64,000 bases of DNA from Flavobacterium tagetis (GCF_016735615.1 NZ_JAERSF010000002.1:1240001-1304000), one strand, 5' to 3'. Numbered from the stretch's first letter, positions 26,828 through 36,625 are shown. Notes: a model not told the origin generated them from the letters alone. Translations and numbers: made by a program.

Positions 26828-26965
26828 CCGTATATTTGCTTTTCACCATACATCAAGACATAATTCTATCGTTTGCCTATTTGCAGAGCCTTATTGGTTC
26901 TTTAACCATAACTCCTGCAGATTGCCAAGGCCCCCTTGCCTTGGACTGCCCTAAATGTGAAAGCG

Positions 26966-27412
26966 ATGGCACATCAGAATACCCCTAAAATTATTTATCA
27001 CGCAGATGACGATGAGGATGACAGGCTGCTGTTTTTGGATGCCCTGGAGGATTTAAGCCTTCCTGCTGTGGTCCAGGGCGCCCGCGACGGGCAGGAACTG
27101 CTCCATACCCTTGACAAGAACAAGGGCCGCCTGCCTGATATGATTTTTCTGGACATCAATATGCCGATCAAGAACGGATTTGACTGCCTTGCGGAAATCC
27201 GCAGAAGGGAGGATGCCCTGAAAGAAGTGAAGATCATTATGCTCTCCACAAGCAAAAGCCCCGATAATATCGAGCTCTGCCATAAGCTCGGCGCTGATTT
27301 CTATGCCGTCAAGCCAAGCAGCTTTCAGGGGCTCAAGGACCTTTTGCAGAAAGTGTTTGAGATGGACTGGGGAAGCGTGCAGAAAAGCGGCAGCAGATTT
27401 CTGCTTGTCTGA
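26966..27412 (+). CDS. single-domain response regulator (Rcp1-like)
   Basis: 148 residues from the ATG at 26966; a TTG ten codons earlier is in frame but the domain begins at PKIIYHADDD. It is one CheY-like receiver: acidic pocket ADDDEDDR, phospho-acceptor D in MIFLDINMP, conserved T/S in MLSTSKS and lysine in AVKPSS. There is no output domain, so it should act by protein contact, as with Rcp1 partners of phytochrome-type kinases. No kinase is adjacent. The DNA is visibly GC-richer than the flanks, pointing to transfer or a different codon history. Confidence 0.9.
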   Translation: MAHQNTPKIIYHADDDEDDRLLFLDALEDLSLPAVVQGARDGQELLHTLDKNKGRLPDMIFLDINMPIKNGFDCLAEIRRREDALKEVKIIMLSTSKSPDNIELCHKLGADFYAVKPSSFQGLKDLLQKVFEMDWGSVQKSGSRFLLV

Positions 27413-27484
27413 TATATCAGATAAGGTGCTGTCTGCAGCAAATCATAAATCAATCCATTTTTCGGCAGGTCTTCTACTAGCCGG

Positions 27485-27778
27485 CTAATGACCTGTTTCT
27501 TGAATGCTATTTTCTTCTGCTGGCATAGCTTGTTCTGCTGAAGGATTCTCCTGGGATGCTGCAGAATTCAGTTGCGGCGTTTTTTTCATGAGAAGATAAA
27601 AATCCCTCAGGTGCCACCACGCGGGGCATCTCTCCACAGGTCCGCTGAAGTTTCTGATGGTCAAATAGCAGCTCCTTAGGAATACCTGGGTATCGGTGAT
27701 ATTGGCCCACTCGGTAAGCCTTACTTCTTTCGGAGGCGGATTATGCTCAAAATATCTTTTTATCTCTTCAGGGTTCAT
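27485..27778 (-). CDS. DUF6965-like small protein
   Basis: 97 residues. The first 67 (PEEIKRYFEHNPPPKEVRLT, then TDTQVFLRSCYLTI and CPAWWHLRDFYLLMK) look like the small Bacteroidota DUF6965 group. The rest is a disordered tail rich in Q, E and A. No signal peptide. The gene is convergent with the receiver gene and shares its GC-rich composition, so both belong to one patch. The function of the family is unknown. Family name from memory. Confidence 0.7.
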   Translation of the reverse strand: MNPEEIKRYFEHNPPPKEVRLTEWANITDTQVFLRSCYLTIRNFSGPVERCPAWWHLRDFYLLMKKTPQLNSAASQENPSAEQAMPAEENSIQETGH

Positions 27779-27898
27779 AGGGCAAAATTAGGCAAAAAGT
27801 GATGTCCTGTCAAGGGATGCGGGGGAGGCGGCGCGGGATTTTTTTTGGTGTTTCTGCGTTTTTTTCAAGGGGCCTGGCAGTCACCGGACTGGCTCTGT

Positions 27899-27920
27899 TT
27901 ATTTATTTATTTATTTATTG
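27899..27920 (+). repeat. TTTA tetranucleotide repeat
   Basis: About five tandem TTTA units. It lies in non-coding DNA with no gene start close enough for phase variation. Confidence 0.7.
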
Positions 27921-27988
27921 AAGGGTTTGTATGATGTTATTTTTTAGGGCTGGTTTTTAGGTTTAGTTTTTAGAGTTGGTTTTTTTTT

Positions 27989-28066
27989 GGAGCTTTTTCC
28001 CGCTATTCGCTGCAATCTTCTGCGCCGAACACCGGCGCAGAAGGATTTCCGCTGCTATCGGGGCTA
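27989..28066 (+). repeat. interspersed intergenic repeat, copy 2
   Basis: Same family as 1675-1751. Here the centre is a perfect hairpin: TCTGCGCCG, loop AACAC, CGGCGCAGA. The flanks CCCGCTAT and GCTATCGGGG are conserved in both copies. The preserved hairpin suggests it is folded as RNA or as single-stranded DNA. Confidence 0.8.
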
Positions 28067-28158
28067 GGGGCAGCTGTATGGTGAGTTTTGTTTTTGGAGA
28101 GTTAAATATTGACATCTCTTTGCTTAATTAAAAATTACGAGTTGTCACTTAAAAAAAG

Positions 28159-28192
28159 AAATGGCACCAATTCTCTTCAATTGGCGCCATTT
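28159..28192. terminator. orphan hairpin
   Basis: AAATGGCACCAATT and AATTGGCGCCATTT pair with one A-C mismatch around loop CTCTTC. No gene ends nearby on either strand, so it probably belonged to a lost gene. Confidence 0.5.
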
Positions 28193-28774
28193 GGCTTTGT
28201 GACGGGGACAGGACAAATTACAGCATCATTTTTGGATGATTTGAAGAAATTGGCTTTCTATATGTAATGTCTGTCCTCCATTGGCTATGTAAATTTGGTT
28301 TAGATAAAAGTATTAGTCCATACTTATTGATTGTTGTTCGACCGGAGCTGAAAATTGGTTTATTTCTTTTTCCGCACAGCTGTTTTGCAGGCTTTTGAGA
28401 ATGGGAATAAAACCTAGTTTTTGCCTCAGTTGAGCGGCAATAAATAATCAGAGTCATGAGGCTGGAAAATTTAAGTGGTGATCAGATTATCGGCTGTTTA
28501 CAGACCAATATCAAACGGATAGTTTATCTTTTGCATAGAAACGTATTCTTTGAATAAAAGCCTGTTTAGTTGTATTAATAAAAAAATGGCGCTGATAGAG
28601 CTGGTAAAGATGGAAAGTATTTTTTAACGGCATCTGAAAATGGGCAAGAGCTGATAAAATCATAATAGTTGCAGAGGGAGATTGTGGACAGACTCTATCG
28701 CTTGGATGGCTTATGCTAAGGAATTATACAGCTGGATTAGATTTAGATTTGATCCTAGACTAAGCGGTAAGCAG

Positions 28775-28808
28775 AAAAGGAGGCCTGTTATTTAACAGGT
28801 CTCCTTTT
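28775..28808. terminator. terminator of the RND efflux operon
   Basis: AAAAGGAGGCCTGTTA and TAACAGGTCTCCTTTT pair with one G-T wobble around a two-base loop, T-rich on the side that follows the leftward operon. Confidence 0.85.
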
Positions 28809-28829
28809 CAAAAATAAAAATGAAAACTA

Positions 28830-30266
28830 TTAATTCCAGCCGCCTCCGAGTGCTCTGTAAACATTTACAAAGGCGTTCATCTGCTGTTTTTTGGTTTCAA
28901 TAAGTTCAAACTTAGATTCTAAAGCGTCTTTCTGGGTCAATAAAACTTCCATATAATCTGCCCTGGCAGAACTAAATAGGTTGTTTGATATTTGAATAGA
29001 CTCATTTAAAGCCTGCACCTGCTTTGACTTTAAGTCATAGCTTTTTGCCGTATTCTGGATTTTAGACAATTGGTTGGCCACTTCAACATAAGCGTTTATC
29101 AATGTTCTCTCATAATTGTAAACAGCCTGAATCTGTTTAGCGCCAGCAGTAAAGTATTCTGCTTTAATTGCATTTCTGTTAATCAAAGGAGCTACTAAAT
29201 CGCCAGCTATAGAATATAATAGAGATTCTGGAGAAGTCAGCAAATATTTAGTGTTAAAAGCCTCGTATCCGATTCCAGCAGAAATGCCCAGCGAAGGATA
29301 AAATTTAGCTTTAGCGGCTTTAATATCCAGTTTTGCAGCGATTAGTTCCATTTCGGCTTTTTTAATATCGGGACGATTTTCTAAAAGCTGAGAAGGCACT
29401 CCGGCATGAACATCTGCTGGAGTTATAGTGCTGAAAGTATTGCTGCTTCTGGTAATTTTCTGGGGAAAACGTCCCAACAGGAAATTGATTTTATTTTCCG
29501 TTTCGGTTATCTGCTGCTGAATATCAAACTGAAGGCTCTGAGTGCTTAAAATCTGCGCTTCAAATCTTCGTACAGCCAGTTCGTTTACTCGGGCAGCCTC
29601 CTTCTGTATTTTTACAACTCTTAAAGCATTGGTCTGGATATCAATATTTTGTTTGATAATTTCCAACTGATTATCCAAAGCTAGAAGCTCGTAGTACGAA
29701 TCGGCTATTTCTGCAATTAAATTGGTAATTACAAAATTCTTTCCTTCGATGGAACCTAAATATCGGTTTAAAGCGGCTTTTTTTGCATTATGCAGTTTGT
29801 TCCAAATATCTATTTCCCAGCTTGAAGTAAGGGCAAAACGATAATTGGGAAGCGGATCGGGCGTTTCTCTGCCAGGCATAATCTCGGTTGTTGCCTCGCC
29901 TGAACCTGTGCTTGTATACCTTCCGGACTTGGTTAGATCAGCACCAGCGCTAAAGCCAACAAATGGCAGGTATTCACCTTTTCTGGCTTTTACTTCGCTT
30001 TTTGCAATTTCGATTTCTTGAAGCGTAATATTCAATTCCTGATTGTTTTTCAGTGCAATATCAATCAGGTTTTCTAGATTTTCATCCGTAAAATAGCTTC
30101 TCCACTTTACTTTTCCAGTGTTAAGCGTATCTAAACCATTATCGGCATAGTTTTCGGGTACTGTCCTGTTTTCTGTTTTCTCTGCAATAGAAGCCGTCTT
30201 ACAGCCCGCTATAGAGAGCATTACGCAGGCAAGACCTGCGTATTTTATATTTCTGTTATTCTTCAT
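28830..30266 (-). CDS. RND efflux outer-membrane channel (OprM/NodT family)
   Basis: 478 residues from the ATG at 30266; this start gives a lipoprotein signal (LACVMLSIAGC), while a longer in-frame start would lie deep inside the pump gene. It has two tandem outer-membrane efflux protein repeats (about 60-260 and 280-475) with NYRFALTSSWEIDIWNKL and ENRPDIKKAEMELIAAKLD signatures. It forms the trimeric exit duct of the tripartite pump. It overlaps the pump gene by 11 bases and is last in the operon. Confidence 0.93.
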   Translation of the reverse strand: MKNNRNIKYAGLACVMLSIAGCKTASIAEKTENRTVPENYADNGLDTLNTGKVKWRSYFTDENLENLIDIALKNNQELNITLQEIEIAKSEVKARKGEYLPFVGFSAGADLTKSGRYTSTGSGEATTEIMPGRETPDPLPNYRFALTSSWEIDIWNKLHNAKKAALNRYLGSIEGKNFVITNLIAEIADSYYELLALDNQLEIIKQNIDIQTNALRVVKIQKEAARVNELAVRRFEAQILSTQSLQFDIQQQITETENKINFLLGRFPQKITRSSNTFSTITPADVHAGVPSQLLENRPDIKKAEMELIAAKLDIKAAKAKFYPSLGISAGIGYEAFNTKYLLTSPESLLYSIAGDLVAPLINRNAIKAEYFTAGAKQIQAVYNYERTLINAYVEVANQLSKIQNTAKSYDLKSKQVQALNESIQISNNLFSSARADYMEVLLTQKDALESKFELIETKKQQMNAFVNVYRALGGGWN

Positions 30267-33200
30267 TTTCCTGAGTTTGATTGTTTGTTGAAAAATCATC
30301 TACATGATGCATGAAATCATCAGACAATGAACTTTCTTCTTCTCCTTTAATTAGTTTTCGGCCCTCGGCCAATGAGCCAAAAATGTAATATAGTCCAGGA
30401 ACTATGATTACTCCGAAAATGGTTCCGAAAAGCATTCCTCCAAGTGCAGATCCACCGATGGTCCTGTTTCCGATTGCACCGGCTCCAGAAGCAAAGATTA
30501 ACGGAATCAAACCGGCAATAAAGGCAAAAGATGTCATTAAGATCGGTCTGAAACGAACTTTGGCGCCTTCAATAGCCGCTTCCAGTATTGTGGCGCCCTG
30601 CTGGTGCTTGAGGACAGCAAATTCAACTATCAGTACGGCATTTTTACCCAGCAGTCCAACCAGCATGATCAATCCGACCTGGGCATAAATATCGTTTTGC
30701 AGGCCCATAATCTGCAGAATGACAAAAGAGCCTAAAATTCCAACAGGAATAGATAAAATTACAGACAATGGAATAATAAAGCTTTCATATTGCGCCGCTA
30801 GTACAAAGTAAACGAAAGCCAATACCACTAAAAAGATATAGATCGATTCGTTTCCTCTGCCGGCTTCATCGTAAGAAAGCCCTTCCCATGCAATATCATA
30901 ACCTTTCGGAAGCGTTTTTGCAGCTGTTTCCTGCACCGCCTTAATCGCGTCTGCTGTGGTATAGCCGCTTGCAGGCTGCCCCTGAATAGCGGCAGAATTG
31001 TACATGTTGTAACGCGTGATCTCATTAGGCCCCTGCGTTTTTTTAAGCGTCATAAAGGCAGAATAAGGCACCATTTCTCCATGATCATTTTTCACAAAAA
31101 GATTCAACACATCTGATGGCAGCCTTCTGAATTTTGGATCCGATTGCACGTATAGTTTAAAAAATCTTCCAAATTTGATGAATCCCTGTTCGTAGGTGCT
31201 TCCGATTAAGATATTCAGGTTTTCCATTGCCTTGCCGATAGAAACGCCTTTCTGCATAGCCAGATCGTTATTGATCTCCAACTCATACTGCGGATAATTG
31301 GCGGCGAAGAAAGTAAACAAGCCAGAAAGCTCTTTACGTTTTCCCAGCTCGGCCATAAACTGCTTGTTGATTTTATCAAATTCCTGATAATTGGTACTCG
31401 TCGTTTTGTCTAATAGACGCATAGAGAAACCTCCTGAAGAACCAAATCCTGGAATTGCGGGCGGTTCAAAAAACTCCACAACAGCCCCCAGATCTTTTGA
31501 TTTCTTCTCCAGTTCTTCCATGATTTGGGTTACAGAATGTTTCCTGTCAGACCATGATTTTAAGTTAATCAGACAGGTTCCGGCATTAGAGCCGCGACCT
31601 TCGGTCATGATTTCGTAACCCGCCAAAGAAGAAACCGATTCAACTCCTTCAACACTTTCGCAGATTTTCTGCAGTTTCTGAGCGACCTGATTGGTTCTTT
31701 CCAAAGTTGCGCCGGGAGGCGTCTGGATGATTCCGTAAATGGTTCCCTGATCTTCGCTCGGAATAAACCCGGATGGAAGCACTTTGTTCTCTATAAAAAT
31801 GAAAGCGCAGAATGCAATCAGGATTCCAAAAGTCAATACTCTTCGGCTTACGATTGTTTTTAAAACAGCAACATAACGGCCTGTAAGCCTTTCAAACCAT
31901 CTGTTGAAAGCATCAAGCGATTTTGTCAGGATATTTCCTTTTTTCTCTTTTCCATGGTTGTTTTTCAAAAGAATGGCACAGAGAACAGGGGTAAGGGTCA
32001 AAGCTACAATAGCAGAAATGATAATCGAGCTGGACATGGTAACCGAAAACTGTCTGTAGAAGGTTCCCACCGGTCCCGACATAAAGGAAACGGGAATAAA
32101 AACGGAAACCATAACAGCTGTAATGGCAATAATGGCGCCTCCAATTTCGCCCAATACTAATTTAACGGCATGATACGGCGTAATATGCGGAAATTCTTCA
32201 AACTTGGCATGGACCGCCTCGACGACGACAATCGCATTGTCGACCACAATTCCGATTGCCAATACCAAAGAAAACAGCGTTACCAGGTTGATTGACATTC
32301 CAAACATTTGGATTACAAAGAAAGCTCCAACTAAAGATACGGGAACGGCAATAATCGGGATTAAAGTCGAACGCCAGTCTCCTAAAAATATAAATACAAC
32401 CAAAGCAACCAAAATGAAGGCATCTCTTAGCGTATGGACAACCTGATCAATAGAAGCATCTAAGAACTGCGAAACGTCGTAGCTGATTTTATAATCCATT
32501 CCTGGAGGAAAACCCGCTTTCATTTCTTCCAGTTTTGCTTTCACGTCGCGAATTACATCACTCGCGTTACTTCCATAGTTTTGTTTCAGTACAATAGCGG
32601 CAGAAGGATGACCGTCCAGGTTCGAATAAATATCAAAGAATTCGCTTCCTAATTCGACTTTTGCAATATCTTTCAGGCGAATGCTTTCTCCTTCTGAATT
32701 GGCGCGTACAATTACATTTTCATATTCTTTAGGTTCGTCGTACCTGCCTTTATAAGTCAGTACATATTCTAAAGATTGTGCGGCAATACCGGAACTCTGC
32801 CCTAATCGGCCTGGACGGCCGATGATGCTTTGTTCCTGAAGCGCCTGCATCACTTCTTCAACAGAAATTTTATAAGCCCTCATTCTGTCCGGATTAAGCC
32901 ATACACGCATGGCATATTTGCGGCTTCCTAATATCTGGGTTCTTGCCACACCCTTAACACGGCTGATTTCAGGAATCATTTTCACATCGGCATAGTTGTA
33001 GAGAAACTTCTCATCCATGCTTTTGCTTTTCGAATAAAGGTTCACGTACATCAGCATACTGGGCTGAATAGGAGTAATGACAACCCCTTCACGCTGAACC
33101 AGTTCAGGTAATAATGGCATTACCTGATCTACCCTTGTTTTTACCCTGATTACAGCTTCATTAGGATCTGTTCCTGGTTCAAATATGATTCTAAGAGTTG

Positions 33201-33462
33201 CTTCTCCGGCACTCGTTGCATCTGTCGCCATGTAACGCACGCCTTGCGTGCCGTTAAGGGAATTCTCCAAGGTGATTAAAGTCGATTTAACCAGTACATC
33301 GGCACTTGCTCCCGGATAAGCGATAAAGATATTTACGGTTGTGGGTGCAATTTCAGGGAATTGCGATATAGGGAGCTGTCTGATGGACAGCGTACCTATA
33401 AAGACAATTATAATCGAAATTATAATTGCAAAAACGGGTCTATGTATAAATTTATTAAACAT
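30256..33462 (-). CDS. RND efflux transporter, HAE1 (AcrB) family
   Basis: 1068 residues, full length for AcrB-type proton-driven pumps. It starts MFNKFIHRPVFAIIISII with the first of 12 helices. Two large periplasmic loops follow helices 1 and 7. The proton-relay aspartate region is seen in GIVVDNAIVVVEAVH, and VGLLGKNAVLIVEF is in the second half. The HAE1 group exports hydrophobic and amphiphilic compounds such as drugs, dyes and detergents. No repressor gene is adjacent, so control must come from elsewhere. Confidence 0.96.
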   Translation of the reverse strand: MFNKFIHRPVFAIIISIIIVFIGTLSIRQLPISQFPEIAPTTVNIFIAYPGASADVLVKSTLITLENSLNGTQGVRYMATDATSAGEATLRIIFEPGTDPNEAVIRVKTRVDQVMPLLPELVQREGVVITPIQPSMLMYVNLYSKSKSMDEKFLYNYADVKMIPEISRVKGVARTQILGSRKYAMRVWLNPDRMRAYKISVEEVMQALQEQSIIGRPGRLGQSSGIAAQSLEYVLTYKGRYDEPKEYENVIVRANSEGESIRLKDIAKVELGSEFFDIYSNLDGHPSAAIVLKQNYGSNASDVIRDVKAKLEEMKAGFPPGMDYKISYDVSQFLDASIDQVVHTLRDAFILVALVVFIFLGDWRSTLIPIIAVPVSLVGAFFVIQMFGMSINLVTLFSLVLAIGIVVDNAIVVVEAVHAKFEEFPHITPYHAVKLVLGEIGGAIIAITAVMVSVFIPVSFMSGPVGTFYRQFSVTMSSSIIISAIVALTLTPVLCAILLKNNHGKEKKGNILTKSLDAFNRWFERLTGRYVAVLKTIVSRRVLTFGILIAFCAFIFIENKVLPSGFIPSEDQGTIYGIIQTPPGATLERTNQVAQKLQKICESVEGVESVSSLAGYEIMTEGRGSNAGTCLINLKSWSDRKHSVTQIMEELEKKSKDLGAVVEFFEPPAIPGFGSSGGFSMRLLDKTTSTNYQEFDKINKQFMAELGKRKELSGLFTFFAANYPQYELEINNDLAMQKGVSIGKAMENLNILIGSTYEQGFIKFGRFFKLYVQSDPKFRRLPSDVLNLFVKNDHGEMVPYSAFMTLKKTQGPNEITRYNMYNSAAIQGQPASGYTTADAIKAVQETAAKTLPKGYDIAWEGLSYDEAGRGNESIYIFLVVLAFVYFVLAAQYESFIIPLSVILSIPVGILGSFVILQIMGLQNDIYAQVGLIMLVGLLGKNAVLIVEFAVLKHQQGATILEAAIEGAKVRFRPILMTSFAFIAGLIPLIFASGAGAIGNRTIGGSALGGMLFGTIFGVIIVPGLYYIFGSLAEGRKLIKGEEESSLSDDFMHHVDDFSTNNQTQENEE

Positions 33463-33483
33463 GTGTTCTTTTTTTAGATTCGG

Positions 33484-34566
33484 TTATTCTGCATACAGTT
33501 CTAAATTGGACATAACCGACTGGGGTTTTACCACTTGGTAATCTATTTTCTGGTTTTCTTTTACAAGACGAAGCCCCTCTAAAAGTATTTTATCATCAAC
33601 AGACAAGCCTTCTTTTATTGCAAATAGGTGAGGCATCTCGGCAGCAATAACAACCTCTCTGGATTTTACAGCATTGTTTTTGTCAATTACATATACATAT
33701 TTTTTATCTAAAACCTCAAATGTGGCTTTTTGAGGTATCAGCATAGCATTTTTCAGTTCTATAGGCATCTGGATGCTTCCTGTTTCTCCGTGTCTCAATA
33801 ATCTTTTTGGGTTAGGGAAAGTAGCTCTAAAAGGGATGTTTCCTGTTTCATTGTCAAAGTCGGCTTCAATGGTTTCTACAACTCCTGGATATTGGAATTT
33901 TTTATTATTGGCCATCAAGAGATTGACTTTCATTTTTCCAGTTTTTCCAGTTTTCTCCTGATAGTCCAGATATTCAGATTCAGGAACATTGTAATACACC
34001 CACATCGAGCTATTATCTGCCAGTTCTGTCAGCAGTTCTCCTTCATCGACCAAACTTCCCTGACGTACATGAAACTTATCTATGATTCCGTCAAAAGGCG
34101 CTCTGATTTCTGTAAACTGAAGATGGACTTTGCTTAAAGCCATTTCTGCATCTGCTTTTTCCAGTTTTGCTTTGGCCATTGCCAGTTCGTTTGGAGAAAC
34201 CACTTTTTCATCGGCCAATTTTTTAGCATTCTGGTATTCAATTGAGCTGAAACTTACCTCTGCTTTGGATTTTTTTAATTCGGCTTCATAAAGTGCAGGC
34301 ATGATTTTAAATAACAGCTGTCCTTTTTTAACCATCTGGCCTTCGTCGACATAAATTTTTTCAAGATAACCGCGTTCTTGGGCTCTTATTTCGATATGCT
34401 GGATGGAATGTATCTGAGATACATAATCTTTTGTAATGGTAGTATCCTTTTCGATTGGATTGGTAACCAGAAATTTGGTTTTTTCCTCTTTTTCTTCTTC
34501 TTTTTTAGAATTGCAGCCTGCCAAAACTAAGGCGCACAGACTCATGATCATGAAAATTCTCTTCAT
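33484..34566 (-). CDS. RND efflux periplasmic adaptor (MFP family)
   Basis: 360 residues. A lipoprotein signal (CALVLAGC) is followed by a lipoyl/barrel-sandwich domain split by an alpha-hairpin (about 60-190; RGYLEKIYVDEGQMVKKGQL and FTEIRAPFDGIIDK) and by beta-barrel and membrane-proximal domains. It bridges pump and outer-membrane channel. First gene of the operon, 21 bases before the pump. TACGTTTT upstream (near 34588-34595, minus strand) is one base from the -7 consensus and may be the promoter. Confidence 0.94.
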   Translation of the reverse strand: MKRIFMIMSLCALVLAGCNSKKEEEKEEKTKFLVTNPIEKDTTITKDYVSQIHSIQHIEIRAQERGYLEKIYVDEGQMVKKGQLLFKIMPALYEAELKKSKAEVSFSSIEYQNAKKLADEKVVSPNELAMAKAKLEKADAEMALSKVHLQFTEIRAPFDGIIDKFHVRQGSLVDEGELLTELADNSSMWVYYNVPESEYLDYQEKTGKTGKMKVNLLMANNKKFQYPGVVETIEADFDNETGNIPFRATFPNPKRLLRHGETGSIQMPIELKNAMLIPQKATFEVLDKKYVYVIDKNNAVKSREVVIAAEMPHLFAIKEGLSVDDKILLEGLRLVKENQKIDYQVVKPQSVMSNLELYAE

Positions 34567-34726
34567 AATTATTTCAGCGTTAAAACGTAATTTATTTTTG
34601 ATTTTTAGGTAAAAAGGCCTTTAGAAACAGACCATAGGAGTTCTTGTCCGTCTATTTTCTAATTAAAGCCTACAGCGGATAAAAACAATAAAGCAGTGAG
34701 CTATTGAGCAGCAATAGCCTTAAAAA

Positions 34727-35116
34727 TCAAATTCGGAAAACCTGAAACAGCAGATATACTTTATTATCAAGTAAACTGAAGATTTTGCGGCCATTCACTT
34801 TTTGGGTAAAAGCAGTCGCTGAATGGACAAAATGATTGGTGCTGTGAAAAATTAAAAAGTAGTTATTTTTTGCAGGCTGTTTTTGAGCTGCAGAAAAATT
34901 GTCTTCATTTTCTTCATTATCAAAAAGGCATATTTTTCTTTTAAAAGATTCAAATGAGCGTCCTCGATTTAATTCCGGTTCATTATGAACATTATTTACA
35001 AGAGTGCAGAATGAGAACTTTTTGAAAATTACAATATTATGGTGTGCATAAGCGCTGCCATATCCATTTAGAAGAATGACAATTGAAATGAAGAGTTTAG
35101 TGCACCAATTTTTCAT
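34727..35116 (-). CDS. small exported protein of unknown function
   Basis: 129 residues from the ATG at 35116. The signal peptide (MKNWCTKLFISIVILLNGYG, cut after SAYA) precedes a histidine-starting mature part (HHNIVIF...) without a recognised domain. A longer start at 35155 is ruled out by a perfect promoter that overlaps it. The 5' untranslated part would be only a few bases, so it may be translated leaderless. Unknown family; the exported state is the only firm inference. Confidence 0.65.
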   Translation of the reverse strand: MKNWCTKLFISIVILLNGYGSAYAHHNIVIFKKFSFCTLVNNVHNEPELNRGRSFESFKRKICLFDNEENEDNFSAAQKQPAKNNYFLIFHSTNHFVHSATAFTQKVNGRKIFSLLDNKVYLLFQVFRI

Positions 35117-35124
35117 AATAGCCA

Positions 35125-35155
35125 CAAATTTAAACAAACGGTGCAATAAAAACAA
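35125..35155 (-). promoter_or_regulatory. consensus Bacteroidota promoter
   Basis: On the minus strand TTG (35155-35153), a 20-base spacer and TAAATTTG (35132-35125) fit the TTG-N19/20-TAnnTTTG consensus exactly. The ATG follows only eight bases after the -7 box. Confidence 0.8.
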
Positions 35156-35368
35156 TTGCCGGGATTTATTAATTAGTGAAAATATTATTTTCGCATTATC
35201 AGGTTCTTGTTTTTACAATATTATTTTTTTTACGGGCGCATAGTTAGAATAGATCAATAAAAAGAAGATGTTCAAATTTTCATCTTTGCTTTATGCGTAT
35301 TTGCAGGCAGCTCAATTTACTGGACAAGGCAGTTCTGTTTTCAATTTTGCTGTTACTGCACTAATTGA

Positions 35369-35395
35369 AAAGCCCAATGCTATGCATTGGGCTTT
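35369..35395. terminator. terminator of the ApbE/DUF3570 operon
   Basis: AAAGCCCAATGC, loop TAT, GCATTGGGCTTT, a perfect 12-bp stem about 25 bases past the leftward DUF3570 gene. Confidence 0.85.
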
Positions 35396-35419
35396 GATTA
35401 TTGATTTGATAATTAAATG

Positions 35420-36604
35420 CTATTTGTATTTGATATTGATGCTGATAATATCAGATGTCATATTTGTGGTTCTGGTGTAATGGCCGTAACGGACCTCCAG
35501 AGTGTTCCAGTGTTTAAGGCCGAAAATACCATTTGGCGGGGTGAACTTCATTCCCATTCCGAAAAAACTGCTGTCAAACTTCGACAGATCATAGTTGCTG
35601 GTGTAGTATTCGTCCGCGCCAGTATGTTCTGCGTAAGGTTTGAAATATTTGGTGCCGGTCTGGGTATAATATCTGTAAAACGGGCTCAGCGAAAAAGCCT
35701 GTGTCAGTTTTACGGGAATTTCCAGATCTGCGGTATGCGCCTTAAGGCTCCAGTCATCGGTATAATATCGATAATATGCCCTTATGATCATGTTATCGCC
35801 TAAGAAATAGCTGGCCCTGATTCCCAGGGGAATTTTGAGTCTGGTATCAGGCATTTTTTCCTGGTGCACCGACCCGTCTGCGAAATAAACCCTGTGGAAG
35901 GGAAGGCTTAAATACCCGTTCTGGCTGATGAGATCACCCACCAGCATCACCTGAAGGTTTTTGTTTATGATCTGCGAATAGCTCAGGGTTCCCGCAAAGG
36001 TATTTCGGCCGGCGCTTCCATATCCATCACTTCCCGGAGTACGCAGTTCAACGGGTTCAATCAGTTTGAGCTGGTCTATAAAGGTCTGGAATTTAGCGGT
36101 GAATTCCCCATTTCGGTCTTTTGTCTTCTGGGAAAAGCTGATATTGCCCCCAAATGACTGGTAGTCAAACTCTGTAGAGGATGAAACCCCGATTCCGATT
36201 GTTCTGCCTTTCTGTTCATTTTCCCTTAGATAGTTCAGCGAAGGGTAGAAGCGGTTGTCTGAAGAAGAGGCCGATGAATTGGCGCTCAAGTCAATCATAT
36301 CCGAAGAGGCGGAAGTATAATGGTCAATCCCGGCTTCTATATCAAAGGTATGCCTGATTCCGGTCTGTCCGTATTTTACCAGTTTCACATCGATGGTGTT
36401 GGCTATATCGGTCAGGTGCTCGGATCCGATGCCCCCGGTAACGGCAGAATTGTTCCCGTCCTGCTTGTAATAGCTGGAGACAAGGTTCACTTCTTCGAGT
36501 TTTAATTTCCTGCTCTTATAGGACGTGGAATCAGAAGCAGTATCCTGCGCCCTTGCCTGAAAGAGCATCAGCAGGGTAAATCCGGTAATGAATTTTCTTT
36601 TCAT
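35420..36604 (-). CDS. DUF3570 outer-membrane barrel protein
   Basis: 394 residues. A signal peptide ends near FQARAQ. DUF3570 features include LKLEEVNLVSSYYKQDG, a serine-rich loop (LSANSSASSSDNRFYPSLNY) and many amphipathic strands ending DIISINIKYK. It is predicted to be an outer-membrane beta-barrel. It is the last gene of a four-gene operon (thioredoxin, ApbE, DUF4266, DUF3570) that recurs in Bacteroidota and Proteobacteria. GC-richer than the genome average. Confidence 0.92.
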   Translation of the reverse strand: MKRKFITGFTLLMLFQARAQDTASDSTSYKSRKLKLEEVNLVSSYYKQDGNNSAVTGGIGSEHLTDIANTIDVKLVKYGQTGIRHTFDIEAGIDHYTSASSDMIDLSANSSASSSDNRFYPSLNYLRENEQKGRTIGIGVSSSTEFDYQSFGGNISFSQKTKDRNGEFTAKFQTFIDQLKLIEPVELRTPGSDGYGSAGRNTFAGTLSYSQIINKNLQVMLVGDLISQNGYLSLPFHRVYFADGSVHQEKMPDTRLKIPLGIRASYFLGDNMIIRAYYRYYTDDWSLKAHTADLEIPVKLTQAFSLSPFYRYYTQTGTKYFKPYAEHTGADEYYTSNYDLSKFDSSFFGMGMKFTPPNGIFGLKHWNTLEVRYGHYTRTTNMTSDIISINIKYK

Positions 36605-36625
36605 TTTTGATTTTTGATTTTGCTG

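Larger units (their letters stand above)
27779..28774. other. long non-coding, probably degraded stretch
   Basis: About 1 kb without a supported gene. It contains a TTTA microsatellite (27899-27920), an intergenic repeat copy (27989-28066) and an orphan hairpin (28159-28192). The only ORF of note (28457-28218, minus) shows no domain or start signal. I read the area as decayed DNA left by rearrangement. Confidence 0.6.

Noticed and set aside
28218..28457. 79-codon minus-strand ORF in the long gap
   Set aside because: No recognisable domain, no ribosome site, lies in decayed DNA.
35268..35480. 70-codon plus-strand ORF
   Set aside because: It runs across the terminator at 35369-35395 and into the antisense of the DUF3570 gene.
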